Shown piece by piece: positions 25,757 through 33,271 of a DNA stretch of 33,271 nucleotides. The notes under the pieces were generated by a model, which saw only the letters and a program-made list of their open reading frames with translations, had not been told where the DNA came from and did no database searches. How positions within the stretch are numbered: the stretch's first letter is position 1; each line of letters starts with the position of its first letter. Made by a program: the position numbers and the translations under genes. This DNA is from Pseudomonadota bacterium (lineage in GTDB: Bacteria; Pseudomonadota; Gammaproteobacteria; Pseudomonadales; Azotimanducaceae), in assembly GCA_022571415.1 (NCBI GenBank), contig JACZXW010000019.1, positions 1-33,271 on the forward strand, written 5' to 3'.

Positions 25757-27475
25757 ATGATGGCGATGAAAGACCTGATCCCGGTGCTTGACTGGGGTCG
25801 CCAATATAAGGCTGTGGACTTGAGGGCAGATGCCATTGCCGGCGTGGTGGTGCTGTTTATTACCATCCCGCAGGTAGTCGCCTATGCGTTTCTCGCGGGC
25901 CTGCCGCCTGAGACGGGGCTTTACGCTGCTATCCTGGCTCTTCTGGGTTATGCGGCGTTTGGCAGCAGCAGAACCTTGGCTGTGGGGCCGACCGCCATCG
26001 TGGCAATGATGACCCTGGAAGCAACTTCTTCCTTTGCCGATCCCGGTACCAGGGCCTATGCGGTGTTTGCCATGAAGCTTGGTTTTGTGACGGGTATAAC
26101 GCTTCTTGTTTTGCGCGCTATCAATTTTGGTGCAGTCATCAATTTTCTGAGTCATGCCGTGGTGACAGGATTTATCTCAGCCGCGGCGATCCTCATTATT
26201 GTTAATCAATTTCCTGCGATTCTGGGTATAGGCCCGTCAACAGATAATAGTATGTTTGGAATCCTTGGCTTCCTGCTGAAATCGACGAACCATATTAATC
26301 TCGTGGTTATTGTCATCTCGATGGGCACCATCGCCTTTTTGATCTGTTGTCGAGGTTACGTTGAGTCCTTGTTACTTAAACTCGGCGTCAGTGAGCAGAT
26401 TGCCGGTGCCCTGGTGAAATCAGCACCCATGTATGCGGTTGTATTGGGGATTATCATCACTTCTTCTTTGCAACTGGACATGACCAGCAACGTGCCGGTG
26501 GTGGGGAACATACCTGGGCATTTACCTGTGCTCGCATGGGTCCCTGTTACGCTCCCTGAAGTTCGTGCGCTATTACCGTCCGCGTTGTTGATAGCGATGG
26601 TCGTTTTTATGGAAAGCACCAGTGTGGGTTCTGCCATGGCGAGCAGGAAACGACAAAAAATTGAGCCAAATCAGGAGCTGGTTGGTCTGGGGCTGGCTAA
26701 TATCGGTGCCTCCCTCGCGGGAGGATTTCCTGTCGCCGGCAGTTTCGCCCGGACCCTGGTCAATTTTTCATCGGGGGCGCATACCCAGGTGGCATCGGTG
26801 ATTACAGCGCTGCTAGTCATCGTTACCCTGGTCTGGTTCACACCCTATTTTTACTATCTGCCGAAAGGCGTCCTGGCGGCGGTTATCGTTATTTCTGCAT
26901 GGCAGTTGATTGATGTCCAGGTCATCCGCAGAATTTTTGTTTTTAATTTCACCGATGCGGTGACCTTCAGCTGCACCTTTGTTGCGGTCCTTATTCTGGG
27001 AGTCGAGTCGGGGATCCTGGTGGGTATCATTATTTCGTTTGTGCTACTAATACGGAGCAGCAGCCGTCCCGACATTATTGTTGTCGGCAGGGTTGGGGAT
27101 ACAGAACATTTCAGGAATGTTGAACGATATAAAGTAACGACCATACCGGAGGTGTTGGCGCTGAGAATTGACCAGAGCGTCTATTTTGTCAATACACGTT
27201 TTATAGAGAACTTCATTGTCGCTAATGTTGCGGACTCTCCCAGAGTGAAGCATGTGCTTCTTATCTGCACTGCAACGAATTTTATAGATACCAGCGGTCT
27301 GGAAATGTTAGAGCGTTTATGCGACAACTTGAACGAGGTAGGAGTGACCTTACATCTGGCTGAGGTGAAAAGCGCCATAATGGATAAGCTCGAGCAAACG
27401 GATTTCTGTGATCACATGAGGGGGGAAATCTATTTTACAACCGACATAGCCATGAAGGATCTGTCGGGGGTTTGA
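25757..27475 (+). CDS. SulP (SLC26) family inorganic anion transporter with STAS domain
   Basis: A 572-residue permease. The N-terminal signature is clear: DAIAGVVVLFITIPQVVAYA, LPPETGLYAAILALLGYAAF and SSRTLAVGPTAIVAMM. About 12-14 membrane segments extend to residue 430. ANIGASLAGGFPVAGSFART marks the second inverted repeat. The C-terminal cytoplasmic STAS domain spans about 450-565 (RVKHVLLICTATNFIDTSGL). SulP proteins carry sulfate, bicarbonate, dicarboxylates or other anions; the substrate is open. It starts immediately after the PNPOx-like gene's stop. With the transsulfuration genes 2 kb away, a sulfate role is tempting but not supported by any motif. Confidence 0.9.
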   Translation: MMAMKDLIPVLDWGRQYKAVDLRADAIAGVVVLFITIPQVVAYAFLAGLPPETGLYAAILALLGYAAFGSSRTLAVGPTAIVAMMTLEATSSFADPGTRAYAVFAMKLGFVTGITLLVLRAINFGAVINFLSHAVVTGFISAAAILIIVNQFPAILGIGPSTDNSMFGILGFLLKSTNHINLVVIVISMGTIAFLICCRGYVESLLLKLGVSEQIAGALVKSAPMYAVVLGIIITSSLQLDMTSNVPVVGNIPGHLPVLAWVPVTLPEVRALLPSALLIAMVVFMESTSVGSAMASRKRQKIEPNQELVGLGLANIGASLAGGFPVAGSFARTLVNFSSGAHTQVASVITALLVIVTLVWFTPYFYYLPKGVLAAVIVISAWQLIDVQVIRRIFVFNFTDAVTFSCTFVAVLILGVESGILVGIIISFVLLIRSSSRPDIIVVGRVGDTEHFRNVERYKVTTIPEVLALRIDQSVYFVNTRFIENFIVANVADSPRVKHVLLICTATNFIDTSGLEMLERLCDNLNEVGVTLHLAEVKSAIMDKLEQTDFCDHMRGEIYFTTDIAMKDLSGV

Positions 27476-27529
27476 ATTCAGGCTGCAGTCATGCCTTAAT
27501 TTGCGGGTAATTCCCAGGAGGAAGCAGCA

Positions 27530-28243
27530 ATGCATACGGAAACGATTGAATACAATGATGGAGACACGGTTCTCGAAGGATATATAGCCTATGACGAGAG
27601 CCTTTCCGGGTCTAGACCTGCTGTCCTGATCGCACATGACTGGACAGGTCGCAGGGATTTTGCCACCGGCAAGGCCGAAGAAATCGCAAGGCTGGGCTAT
27701 GTTGGTTTTGCCCTGGATATGTACGGCAAGGGTGTGTTTGGGCGGGATGGAGATGCGGAATACAACTCGTCTTTGATGAATCCGCTGGCAGGCGACAGGG
27801 CTGCACTGAGAACCAGAATGCAGGCAGCGCTAGAGGCAGTTCGCGACTTGGATCTGGTTGAGGAAAGCATGGTCGGAGCGATGGGCTACTGTTTCGGAGG
27901 CATGTGTGTGCTGGAACTGGCAAGGTCCGGCAGCGATGTATTGGGTGTCATCAGTATTCATGGCATATTTTCGCCCGGTGATGTGCCCAACGAGACCATC
28001 ACATCGAGGGTGCTGTGCCTTCATGGCCACGATGACCCAATGGTCCCGCCGGAACAGGTGCTGGATTTAGAAAAGGAGATGAATGCAGCAGGCGTTGACT
28101 GGCAGGTTCATGCCTACGGAGGAACCATGCATGCGTTTACTAATCCAGCGGCTAACGACCCCGGTTTTGGCACTGTCTATAATGAAATCGCCGATGCCCG
28201 GGCGACACGGTCAATAGAAAACTTTTTCGAGGAAATCTTCTGA
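27530..28243 (+). CDS. Dienelactone hydrolase family protein
   Basis: A 237-residue alpha/beta-hydrolase of the DLH family. The nucleophile elbow is GYCFGG with a cysteine as in true dienelactone hydrolases, the acid is in GHDDPMVP and the histidine in GGTMHAFTNP, completing a Cys-Asp-His triad. An AHDWTGRRDF stretch near residue 36 supplies the oxyanion region. AGGAGG about 9 nt upstream supports ATG at 27530. The named reaction is hydrolysis of dienelactone to maleylacetate in chlorocatechol breakdown, but most family members act on other esters, and no chlorocatechol genes are nearby. Confidence 0.88.
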   Translation: MHTETIEYNDGDTVLEGYIAYDESLSGSRPAVLIAHDWTGRRDFATGKAEEIARLGYVGFALDMYGKGVFGRDGDAEYNSSLMNPLAGDRAALRTRMQAALEAVRDLDLVEESMVGAMGYCFGGMCVLELARSGSDVLGVISIHGIFSPGDVPNETITSRVLCLHGHDDPMVPPEQVLDLEKEMNAAGVDWQVHAYGGTMHAFTNPAANDPGFGTVYNEIADARATRSIENFFEEIF

Positions 28244-28319
28244 CACTCAGCAAGTTGCTGCGAGAGTGCGTCCCTGCACTTTTTTGGTGTCGCGGTCCTT
28301 GACCCGCTCGCGATAAATC

Positions 28320-28335
28320 AACGACTTACGTCGTT
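28320..28335. repeat. 6-bp inverted repeat, possible weak terminator
   Basis: AACGAC-TTAC-GTCGTT followed by AATTT lies in the 148-bp gap between two convergent genes. It may help terminate the dienelactone hydrolase transcript. Short stem and few Ts keep this tentative. Confidence 0.35.
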
Positions 28336-28391
28336 AATTTGCGGCCGGTACATCCGTGCGTCGGTGTAACAGGCTACTTTTCAGTATCCTG

Positions 28392-28841
28392 CTAGTTCGC
28401 GTTTATGTAAATAATATGATTGCGGTTGATGATCAGCTTTTGTCCATTCTGATAAAGAACGATATAAATATTTTTCTGGTTAATGATGTCGGATACTCGC
28501 GATTCTTCTACTAGCGTTGGATAAACAATGCCATACACCGTCCGAGCGTTGGTAAAATGGATCACCAGGGTTTTTGGTGGCAGCAGAGTCTGGTTTTTTA
28601 TTTCCTCATCATCCTGTGAGCTTTTCACCATAATGAGATGGTCTTTGTTGATGAGACGGTAGGCTCCGGCATTGCTTTCAAACGGGAAAAAGTGGTCCAG
28701 TCCTTCGTTCAGGAAGTCTTCAACGAGCGGGTTCCCTTCTGCGGAGACGAGGTCCTCGGTGACGAACATCGTGCCTTCTACAGTTTCACTGTCCATGAGA
28801 AGCAGTTCCACCGGAACGCTGATCTTTGGAATTTCGTACAT
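28392..28841 (-). CDS. Uncharacterised protein with two tandem homologous beta-rich units
   Basis: A 149-residue soluble protein without signal peptide or membrane segment. Two halves align with each other: residues about 9-71 (VPVELLLMDSETVEGTMF, then PLVEDFLNEG, then RLINKDHLIMVK) and about 89-147 (KTLVIHFTNARTVYGIVY, then SRVSDIINQ, then LIINRNHIIYIN). Shared points are TVxG, an (L/R)VxD(F/I)(L/I)N turn, and an IN(K/R)xH(L/I)I strand at the end. This is the look of two small beta-barrels. It may belong to a DUF such as DUF6812, but I am not sure. AGGGAA about 8 nt upstream supports the ATG at 28841. The next gene upstream on this strand is the MTH1-type Nudix gene. Confidence 0.7.
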   Translation of the reverse strand: MYEIPKISVPVELLLMDSETVEGTMFVTEDLVSAEGNPLVEDFLNEGLDHFFPFESNAGAYRLINKDHLIMVKSSQDDEEIKNQTLLPPKTLVIHFTNARTVYGIVYPTLVEESRVSDIINQKNIYIVLYQNGQKLIINRNHIIYINAN

Positions 28842-28910
28842 ATTTCTATTCCCTATGCTTTTATCTACCCTGTGTCGCGTACTCGATGAAACAACAAAGT
28901 GAGCGTTGAA

Positions 28911-29402
28911 TCAAACCTCTCGAATCGTCACCTTGCGGTCAAGTACTGATTCCCCGGCGAAGGTAAACCACGCATGCACGACTTGTCCGGCGATCACCTG
29001 GGGTAACCAGAACTTGTCATCTTCCCACATTTCAGCGTACGGAATATCGTCGATGCTGAACCACAGGGGAATAGCTTCTTCAGTTTCGGTTGGTGTTCCT
29101 TCATAGTCTGATGCTGTAAATACATAGCCGTGTATCCGCGGCATATCTTCGGCGTGGAAGAACAGTTCTCCCCTGAATTCGACATTGAGAGGGTTGATCA
29201 GCAATTCTTCCCGGGTTTCCCGGACAGCACATTCCTGCGGCGACTCACCTGGCTCAAGACGACCGCCTGGACCGTTAATCTTTCCTGCACCCAGGCCTCT
29301 CTTTTTTCGAATGAGAAGAATACGATCGTCCTTGATGATAAACATCAACGTGGCTGTTTCATCGGGTATCCAGGTATCCCAGTTAATGTCCGCTACTTTC
29401 AT
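28911..29402 (-). CDS. Nudix hydrolase of the MTH1/NUDT1 (oxidised purine dNTPase) type
   Basis: A 163-residue Nudix enzyme. The Nudix box runs from Gly47 (GGRLEPGES) through RETREELLI at 61-69 with the catalytic glutamates Glu62, Glu65 and Glu66; the usual Gly before the final hydrophobic residue is Leu68. Outside the box it follows human MTH1 closely: KKRGLGAGKINGPGG parallels KKRGFGAGRWNGFGG, and MWEDDKFWLP parallels MWPDDSYWFP, so the base-recognising Asn, Trp and two Asp residues (here Asn43, Trp126, Asp128, Asp129) are conserved. The C-terminal TIREV matches MTH1 TLREV. It should hydrolyse oxidised purine nucleotides such as 8-oxo-dGTP or 2-OH-dATP. It lies next to an Fpg/Nei glycosylase on the same strand. 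Confidence 0.9.
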   Translation of the reverse strand: MKVADINWDTWIPDETATLMFIIKDDRILLIRKKRGLGAGKINGPGGRLEPGESPQECAVRETREELLINPLNVEFRGELFFHAEDMPRIHGYVFTASDYEGTPTETEEAIPLWFSIDDIPYAEMWEDDKFWLPQVIAGQVVHAWFTFAGESVLDRKVTIREV

Positions 29403-29533
29403 CGATGTACAAACACGCGACGTTCCCTAGAATTTTCTTCCGAATCTTTTAAAACACTACCCACGAAATATCTAAACCAGAAAAAGTTCAAGCGACAGAG
29501 TAATGATTTTGTCGATTTCCCGCAACGCATGCC

Positions 29534-30421
29534 TTACTGCTCAAGTTCTTCCAGCGTCTTTGGCCAGTCTTTTTTAAGCAACCGGGAAAGGCCTCTATCC
29601 GCCAGCAGTTTTCCCTGATTCTGGCATTGCGCACAATAGTTGCACTCGCTACTGGCGTAGCGGATCCTCTGAACCGGTTTGGCGCAGTCAGGGCAAGGAT
29701 ATCTGTACTTACCGTGCACTGCCATCTCGCTATGAAAAGCGGTCACTTTTTCGGGAAATTTACCAGCAGACTTGTCATGTAATATTCCGATCCATTTTTT
29801 CAGTACTAGCTGGCATGAACTGTGTAAATTACGCCACTGTTCTTCTGTCAGGTCTTTCAGCTGGCGCATGGGGCTGATACGTGCGTGATGAAGGATTTCA
29901 TCAGAGTAGGCATTCCCAACTCCGGAAAGGAATCTCTGGTCCGTAAGTGCACGTTTCAGGGTATGATTTTCCCGTGACAGCGCGGCCCTGAACTCTTCCA
30001 GGGTGCTATTAAAGATTTCCAGACCACCCGGATTGAATCCAGCCAGGTCATCAGAACCTTTAACCAAATGTACTGAGGCGCGATGTTTTTGGCTTGCTTC
30101 GGTCAGGACAAGTGTGCCGGATGTAAAATCAAATGCTATCAGTCCGAGCCTAGTTGGGATCCTGGTGCCAGACTTGAACCAGCGAAATCGTCCGGCGATC
30201 ATTAAATGGATCACAATATAGTATTCGTCTTCGAGTTCGATGATGACGCGTTTGCCGATCCGATTGAACCCGGTCACCTTGTGATTGACCAGGACCTCAA
30301 TGGAGGGTTCCACAGACCTCAATACGAACGGACTGGCAACGCGAATATCGCGCAGAATTTCACCGCTGATTCTTGCCGACAGCGCTTCGATATAAATTGT
30401 GAGGTCAGGTAACTCAGGCAT
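29534..30421 (-). CDS. Fpg/Nei family DNA glycosylase-lyase
   Basis: A 295-residue base-excision repair enzyme. The N-terminal Pro-Glu catalytic pair is present (MPELPD), with Lys57 at the expected position, the helix-two-turn-helix segment FLSGVGNAYSDEIL (164-177) and a C-terminal zinc finger with Cys243, Cys246, Cys263 and Cys266 spaced C-x2-C-x16-C-x2-C; Cys260 is an additional cysteine. It removes oxidised bases and nicks the abasic site. Whether it prefers 8-oxoguanine (Fpg) or oxidised pyrimidines (Nei) is not settled. It lies 131 bp upstream of the MTH1-type Nudix gene on the same strand and is divergent from rpoH across about 190 bp. Confidence 0.9.
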   Translation of the reverse strand: MPELPDLTIYIEALSARISGEILRDIRVASPFVLRSVEPSIEVLVNHKVTGFNRIGKRVIIELEDEYYIVIHLMIAGRFRWFKSGTRIPTRLGLIAFDFTSGTLVLTEASQKHRASVHLVKGSDDLAGFNPGGLEIFNSTLEEFRAALSRENHTLKRALTDQRFLSGVGNAYSDEILHHARISPMRQLKDLTEEQWRNLHSSCQLVLKKWIGILHDKSAGKFPEKVTAFHSEMAVHGKYRYPCPDCAKPVQRIRYASSECNYCAQCQNQGKLLADRGLSRLLKKDWPKTLEELEQ

Positions 30422-30536
30422 GATGCGCCAGGCTGTTTTCTGTTATAGGTGCATTTGATCTGTGCTGTGAAAAGTGACCCATATCAACTGAAACCCTCAA
30501 TTAGCTCTTGAAAACTTTTTTTTCGGCCCAATTATG

Positions 30537-30565
30537 GGAACTATGGGTAAAATATAGACTCTAAA
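30537..30565 (+). promoter_or_regulatory. Sigma-E-type promoter upstream of rpoH
   Basis: GGAACT (30537-30542), a 17-nt spacer and TCTAAA (30560-30565) match the sigma-E consensus GGAACTT / TCTGA-TCAAA. The stretch TGGGTAAAAT in the spacer closely resembles the GTGGATAAAAT I recall from E. coli rpoH P3, the sigma-E-dependent promoter. Transcription would start about 40 nt before the ATG. Confidence 0.65.
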
Positions 30566-30612
30566 CCCTTGTAAGCAAAGGAATTATCCTAAATTTCATT
30601 AGGGAGAAATAC

Positions 30613-31476
30613 ATGACGGCGGTTGAAAAACCATCAAAGTTACCGGTTCTGCAGACGGGTAGTTTGCAGGGGTATCTGGATTCTCTGCGCCAGATTCCTG
30701 TGCTGAGCAAGGTGGAAGAGGTCGACCTGTTCCTGCGATTCCAGGAGCACGAGGATCTGGAAGCCGCGCGCAAAATCGTCATGTCCCATCTTCGTTATGT
30801 CGTTTACATCGCACGCGGTTATGCTGGTTATGGCTTACCCCTTGAAGACATCATTCAACAAGGCAATATCGGCTTGATGAAATCCGTGAAGAAATTTGAT
30901 CTTGATCGCGACGTCCGTCTGGTATCGTTCGCGGTCCACTGGATCAAGGCCGAGATTCATGAATTTATCCTCAGGAACTGGAAAATTATGAAGGTTGCGA
31001 CCACCAAAGCGCAGCGTAAGTTGTTTTTCAATCTGCGCAAGGCGAAGCAACGCCTGGGTTGGTTCAACAAGGAGGAAGTTAGGCAGGTGGCGGACGACCT
31101 TGGCGTAAAGCCCAGTGAAGTGATGGAAATGGAAGCCAGGCTTTCATATTTTGATGAGAGTTTCGAGCCTGTCGGAGACAGTGAAGATGATGAAAAGGCC
31201 GTTTCTCCTGCCGCCTATGTAACCCTTGGCGATACGGAAAATCCGTCGAGCATCGCTGCAGCACAAGAGATTTCCGCTATCCAAAGCCAGGCTCTGCATG
31301 ATGGCCTCGCATCATTAGATCATCGGGCTCGTGATATCGTTAGGAGTCGATGGCTATCGGATGAAAAAACCAGCCTCAAGCAATTATCCCTGAAGTACGG
31401 TGTTTCCCTGGAACGCATTCGCCAGATCGAAGCCAAAGCCTTCGAAAAAATACAACCCTACCTTCACGCAGCATAG
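30613..31476 (+). CDS. rpoH: RNA polymerase sigma factor RpoH (sigma-32, heat shock)
   Basis: A 287-residue alternative sigma factor that directs RNA polymerase to heat-shock promoters. Region 1.2 is GYLDSLRQIPVLSKVEEVDL (20-39), region 2 holds HLRYVVYIARGYAGYGLPLE (59-78) and IGLMKSVKKFDLDRDVRL, and region 2.4 is FAVHWIKAEIHEFILRNWK. The RpoH box QRKLFFNLRK (134-143) is diagnostic of sigma-32. Region 4 ends with LKQLSLKYGVSLERIRQIEA. AGGGAG sits 8 nt before the ATG. A sigma-E-like promoter upstream implies induction by envelope stress. In E. coli the sigma-32 level is also set by mRNA folding and FtsH; nothing here tests that. Confidence 0.96.
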   Translation: MTAVEKPSKLPVLQTGSLQGYLDSLRQIPVLSKVEEVDLFLRFQEHEDLEAARKIVMSHLRYVVYIARGYAGYGLPLEDIIQQGNIGLMKSVKKFDLDRDVRLVSFAVHWIKAEIHEFILRNWKIMKVATTKAQRKLFFNLRKAKQRLGWFNKEEVRQVADDLGVKPSEVMEMEARLSYFDESFEPVGDSEDDEKAVSPAAYVTLGDTENPSSIAAAQEISAIQSQALHDGLASLDHRARDIVRSRWLSDEKTSLKQLSLKYGVSLERIRQIEAKAFEKIQPYLHAA

Positions 31477-31498
31477 AACGTCCCTTTTTTGCTATGGT

Positions 31499-31514
31499 TG
31501 CATGAGTTCATGCA
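31499..31514. repeat. 7-bp inverted repeat beside the DUF169 ribosome binding site
   Basis: TGCATGA-GT-TCATGCA ends a few bases before the GGAGG that serves the DUF169 gene. As RNA the 2-nt loop is too tight for the full stem, so a DNA-level operator is more likely than a hairpin. Confidence 0.45.
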
Positions 31515-31526
31515 TCTGGAGGAACT

Positions 31527-32318
31527 ATGTCTGACGAAATGATAACGACGGATCAGTCGGTTTTCGATGGGCCACAGGTTGTGGCTGACCTGAATCGGCT
31601 GCTGCGCCTGCGTACCACGCCTATCGGCATGAAGATGTTCAAAACCCGTCAGGAAATGGAGACGGTGCCAAAAATTCGTCGACCCGGGGTGATACACACC
31701 ACTGACCAGATTGTTGGCCAGGCCAGCAGAAACGGATGGACCGTGGGTATTACCATGGAGGATCTTGTCGGCGCCCAGTGCGGCACAGTTGTTGGCTTAT
31801 ATCCCCGGGATGAAGAATGGCTGTCCGGCAAGAGAATGGCCGGTGTCTGGTATGGTACCGCCGAGGACGCTGCCGCTCACCAGGACGCAATGGATCTGCT
31901 GGAATATGGGCAATATGAGGCAATGGCCGTCAGTCCCCTGGCATCGGGACGTCTTGACCCGCCGGATATATGTCTGATCTATGCTACGCCAGCCCAGATG
32001 ATTCTGTTCATCAACGGCTTGCAATGGACTGGTTATAAAAAACTGGAATGGGGATGTGTGGGTGAGTCCGCCTGTGCCGATTCCTGGGGCAGGGCATTGA
32101 AGACAGGTGAACCAAGCCTGTCCATTCCTTGTTTCGCAGAACGGCGTTATGGCGGGGTCATGGAAGATGAATTGCTGATTGCCTTGCCGCCTTCTTTTCT
32201 GCCGAAAATTATCGTTGGTCTGGATGCCCTGTCCGGTAATGGATTGCGTTACCCCATTCCCCAGTACGGGATCAACAATGATGTCAGAGCCGGCATGGGT
32301 GTTTCCTATTCCGGTTAG
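31527..32318 (+). CDS. DUF169 family protein
   Basis: A 263-residue protein of the DUF169 family, whose function is unknown. Family features are the N-terminal LNRLLRLRTTPIGMKMFKT (28-46), VGITMEDLVGAQCGTVVGLY (73-92) with Cys85, and the later LEWGCVGESACADSWGRALK and SIPCFAERRYGGVMEDELLI with three further conserved-looking cysteines. Several cysteines suggest metal or cofactor binding, which is inference. GGAGG about 5 nt upstream supports ATG at 31527. It follows rpoH by 50 bp, with no clear terminator between, though its own palindrome lies in the gap. Confidence 0.85.
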   Translation: MSDEMITTDQSVFDGPQVVADLNRLLRLRTTPIGMKMFKTRQEMETVPKIRRPGVIHTTDQIVGQASRNGWTVGITMEDLVGAQCGTVVGLYPRDEEWLSGKRMAGVWYGTAEDAAAHQDAMDLLEYGQYEAMAVSPLASGRLDPPDICLIYATPAQMILFINGLQWTGYKKLEWGCVGESACADSWGRALKTGEPSLSIPCFAERRYGGVMEDELLIALPPSFLPKIIVGLDALSGNGLRYPIPQYGINNDVRAGMGVSYSG

Positions 32319-32355
32319 GGGGAAACAAGAGGCGCCATGTCGGGTCTCATAACGC

Positions 32356-33271
32356 ATGAGATTTATAGTTTTGTCGTTGGCGCTCGCTGTATCGTTGAAT
32401 GTCTTCGCGATCACCAAAAATGGATTCGATCTCACGGGCGCGCTGATACCCGTCGATGAGATCCTGTCGGGCGGGCCGCCACGAGATGGCATTCCCGCCA
32501 TCAATGAACCGAAATTCGAGTCTGCCGGGGAGGCCGATTGGTTGCGGGACAAGGATCGTGTGCTGGCGCTGGTCATCCAGGGACAGGCCAGGGCCTATCC
32601 CATCCGGATTTTAAACTGGCATGAAATTGTCAATGACAAGGTGGGCGATCAGCGGTTTGCAGTGACCTATTGTCCACTGTGCGGAACCGGCGTGGTATTT
32701 GCGGCAAACATTGCAAACACGTCTCTGCAATTCGGTGTGTCAGGATTACTCTACAACAGCGACGTACTGTTGTATGACAGAAACACTGAATCTTTGTGGT
32801 CACAGATCATGGGGAAAGCTGTTGCAGGAAAACTAAAGGGCACTCTGTTGCCGCAGATTCCGGTTACTCATACCAGCTGGAAAGACTGGGTTAAAAATCA
32901 TCCCGACACGATGGTGCTTAGCCGCGACACAGGATCTCGGCGAAACTACCGTAATAGCCCCTACGCTGGATATGAAAAAACCAGGCGGCTCTACTTCAAG
33001 GTGTCGCACAAGTCTCCCGCCAATTACCATCCCAAGGAAAGAGTCATCGGCGTAGAGATTAATGGACATTTCAAAGCCTATCCTTACAAGGAATTATCAA
33101 AAAATGGTAAAGCAGAATTTACCGACAGCTTTGCCGGGAGCAATCTTAAGATTAGCTGGAACGAGGAAGCCCAGAGCGCCAGGATTACCACCGCGGACGG
33201 TGAGGCACTACCGGTCATTTCCAGCTTCTGGTTCGCCTGGTTTACATTTCATCCTGAAACTGAAATCTATA
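32356..33271 (+). CDS. DUF3179 domain protein, 3' end just outside the window
   Basis: The frame stays open to the last base (305 codons). A signal peptide MRFIVLSLALAVSLNVFA (1-18) suggests export. The DUF3179 features are present: ALVIQGQARAYPIRILNWHE (71-90), VTYCPLCGTGVVF (103-115) with Cys106 and Cys109, a SGLLYNSDVLLYDR strand pair, and the terminal SSFWFAWFTFHPETEIY, which is normally within a few residues of the family's stop. The gene is therefore almost complete. Function unknown; the Cys pair could bind metal. The ATG at 32356 has no good ribosome binding site, and an out-of-frame ATG at 32337 with a better site opens only a 40-codon frame. Confidence 0.85.
   Translation, partial: MRFIVLSLALAVSLNVFAITKNGFDLTGALIPVDEILSGGPPRDGIPAINEPKFESAGEADWLRDKDRVLALVIQGQARAYPIRILNWHEIVNDKVGDQRFAVTYCPLCGTGVVFAANIANTSLQFGVSGLLYNSDVLLYDRNTESLWSQIMGKAVAGKLKGTLLPQIPVTHTSWKDWVKNHPDTMVLSRDTGSRRNYRNSPYAGYEKTRRLYFKVSHKSPANYHPKERVIGVEINGHFKAYPYKELSKNGKAEFTDSFAGSNLKISWNEEAQSARITTADGEALPVISSFWFAWFTFHPETEIY

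Noticed and set aside
32337-32459. Small frame starting at ATG 32337 with a better ribosome binding site than the DUF3179 gene
   Set aside because: It stops after 40 codons, is out of frame with DUF3179, and has no similarity.
1-33271. tRNA, rRNA, CRISPR array, insertion sequence or prophage
   Set aside because: No cloverleaf, rRNA core, regularly spaced repeats, transposase or phage structural genes were seen on either strand.

Overview
The window looks like the chromosome of a heterotrophic, probably aquatic gammaproteobacterium of moderate GC. This rests on a sigma-32 gene with its RpoH box preceded by an E. coli rpoH P3-like sigma-E promoter, a PilZ plus DUF1631 operon, a cobalamin-riboswitch TonB receptor, and many lipid- or aromatic-type catabolic genes. 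No species can be named from sequence alone. No rRNA, tRNA, CRISPR array, IS element or prophage was recognised.

Layout. (1) 1-~640 is a GC-richer fragment of a type IIG (Eco57I-like) restriction-modification methyltransferase on the minus strand. It runs head-on into a 5'-truncated acyl-CoA synthetase; the join at about 627-650 is a rearrangement scar or an assembly chimera. (2) 2.3-10.2 kb is a catabolic and housekeeping mosaic: an HsaA-like flavin monooxygenase, a truncated haemoglobin, an HxlR/SCP2-like regulator, a phytanoyl-CoA dioxygenase-like oxygenase, glyoxalase II, a DUF445 membrane protein, an SDR dehydrogenase and an MFS transporter. (3) 10.4-14.9 kb is the least conventional part: a secreted protein with two SPOR-like units and a duplicated C-x12-C motif, a perfect 20-bp palindrome, then a probable operon of a membrane sensor that stops after HAMP, a CaCA Na+/Ca2+ antiporter overlapping it by one base, and an APC permease. 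(4) 14.9-17.1 kb holds a PilZ protein and a DUF1631 protein overlapping as ATGA, pointing to cyclic-di-GMP signalling. (5) 17.2-20.6 kb holds a dienoyl-CoA isomerase-type crotonase and a BtuB-like receptor under a cobalamin riboswitch.

(6) 20.6-23.5 kb has a TfoX-N protein and a reverse transsulfuration pair (cystathionine beta-synthase with CBS domains, then cystathionine gamma-lyase, stop and start abutting). (7) 23.5-25.2 kb is a PQQ-dependent dehydrogenase broken by an internal deletion plus frameshift. (8) 25.3-28.2 kb has an FMN-binding PNPOx-like protein abutting a SulP anion transporter, then a dienelactone hydrolase. (9) 28.4-33.3 kb has an unrecognised internally duplicated protein, an MTH1-type Nudix hydrolase and an Fpg/Nei glycosylase (an oxidised-purine sanitation and repair pair), divergent from rpoH, then DUF169 and a nearly complete DUF3179 gene running off the end.

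No complete new defence or mobile system is visible. The best leads are the sensor-antiporter-permease operon with its SPOR/Cys neighbour, the duplicated unknown protein at 28.4 kb, the palindromes between genes, and the junction at the left edge.
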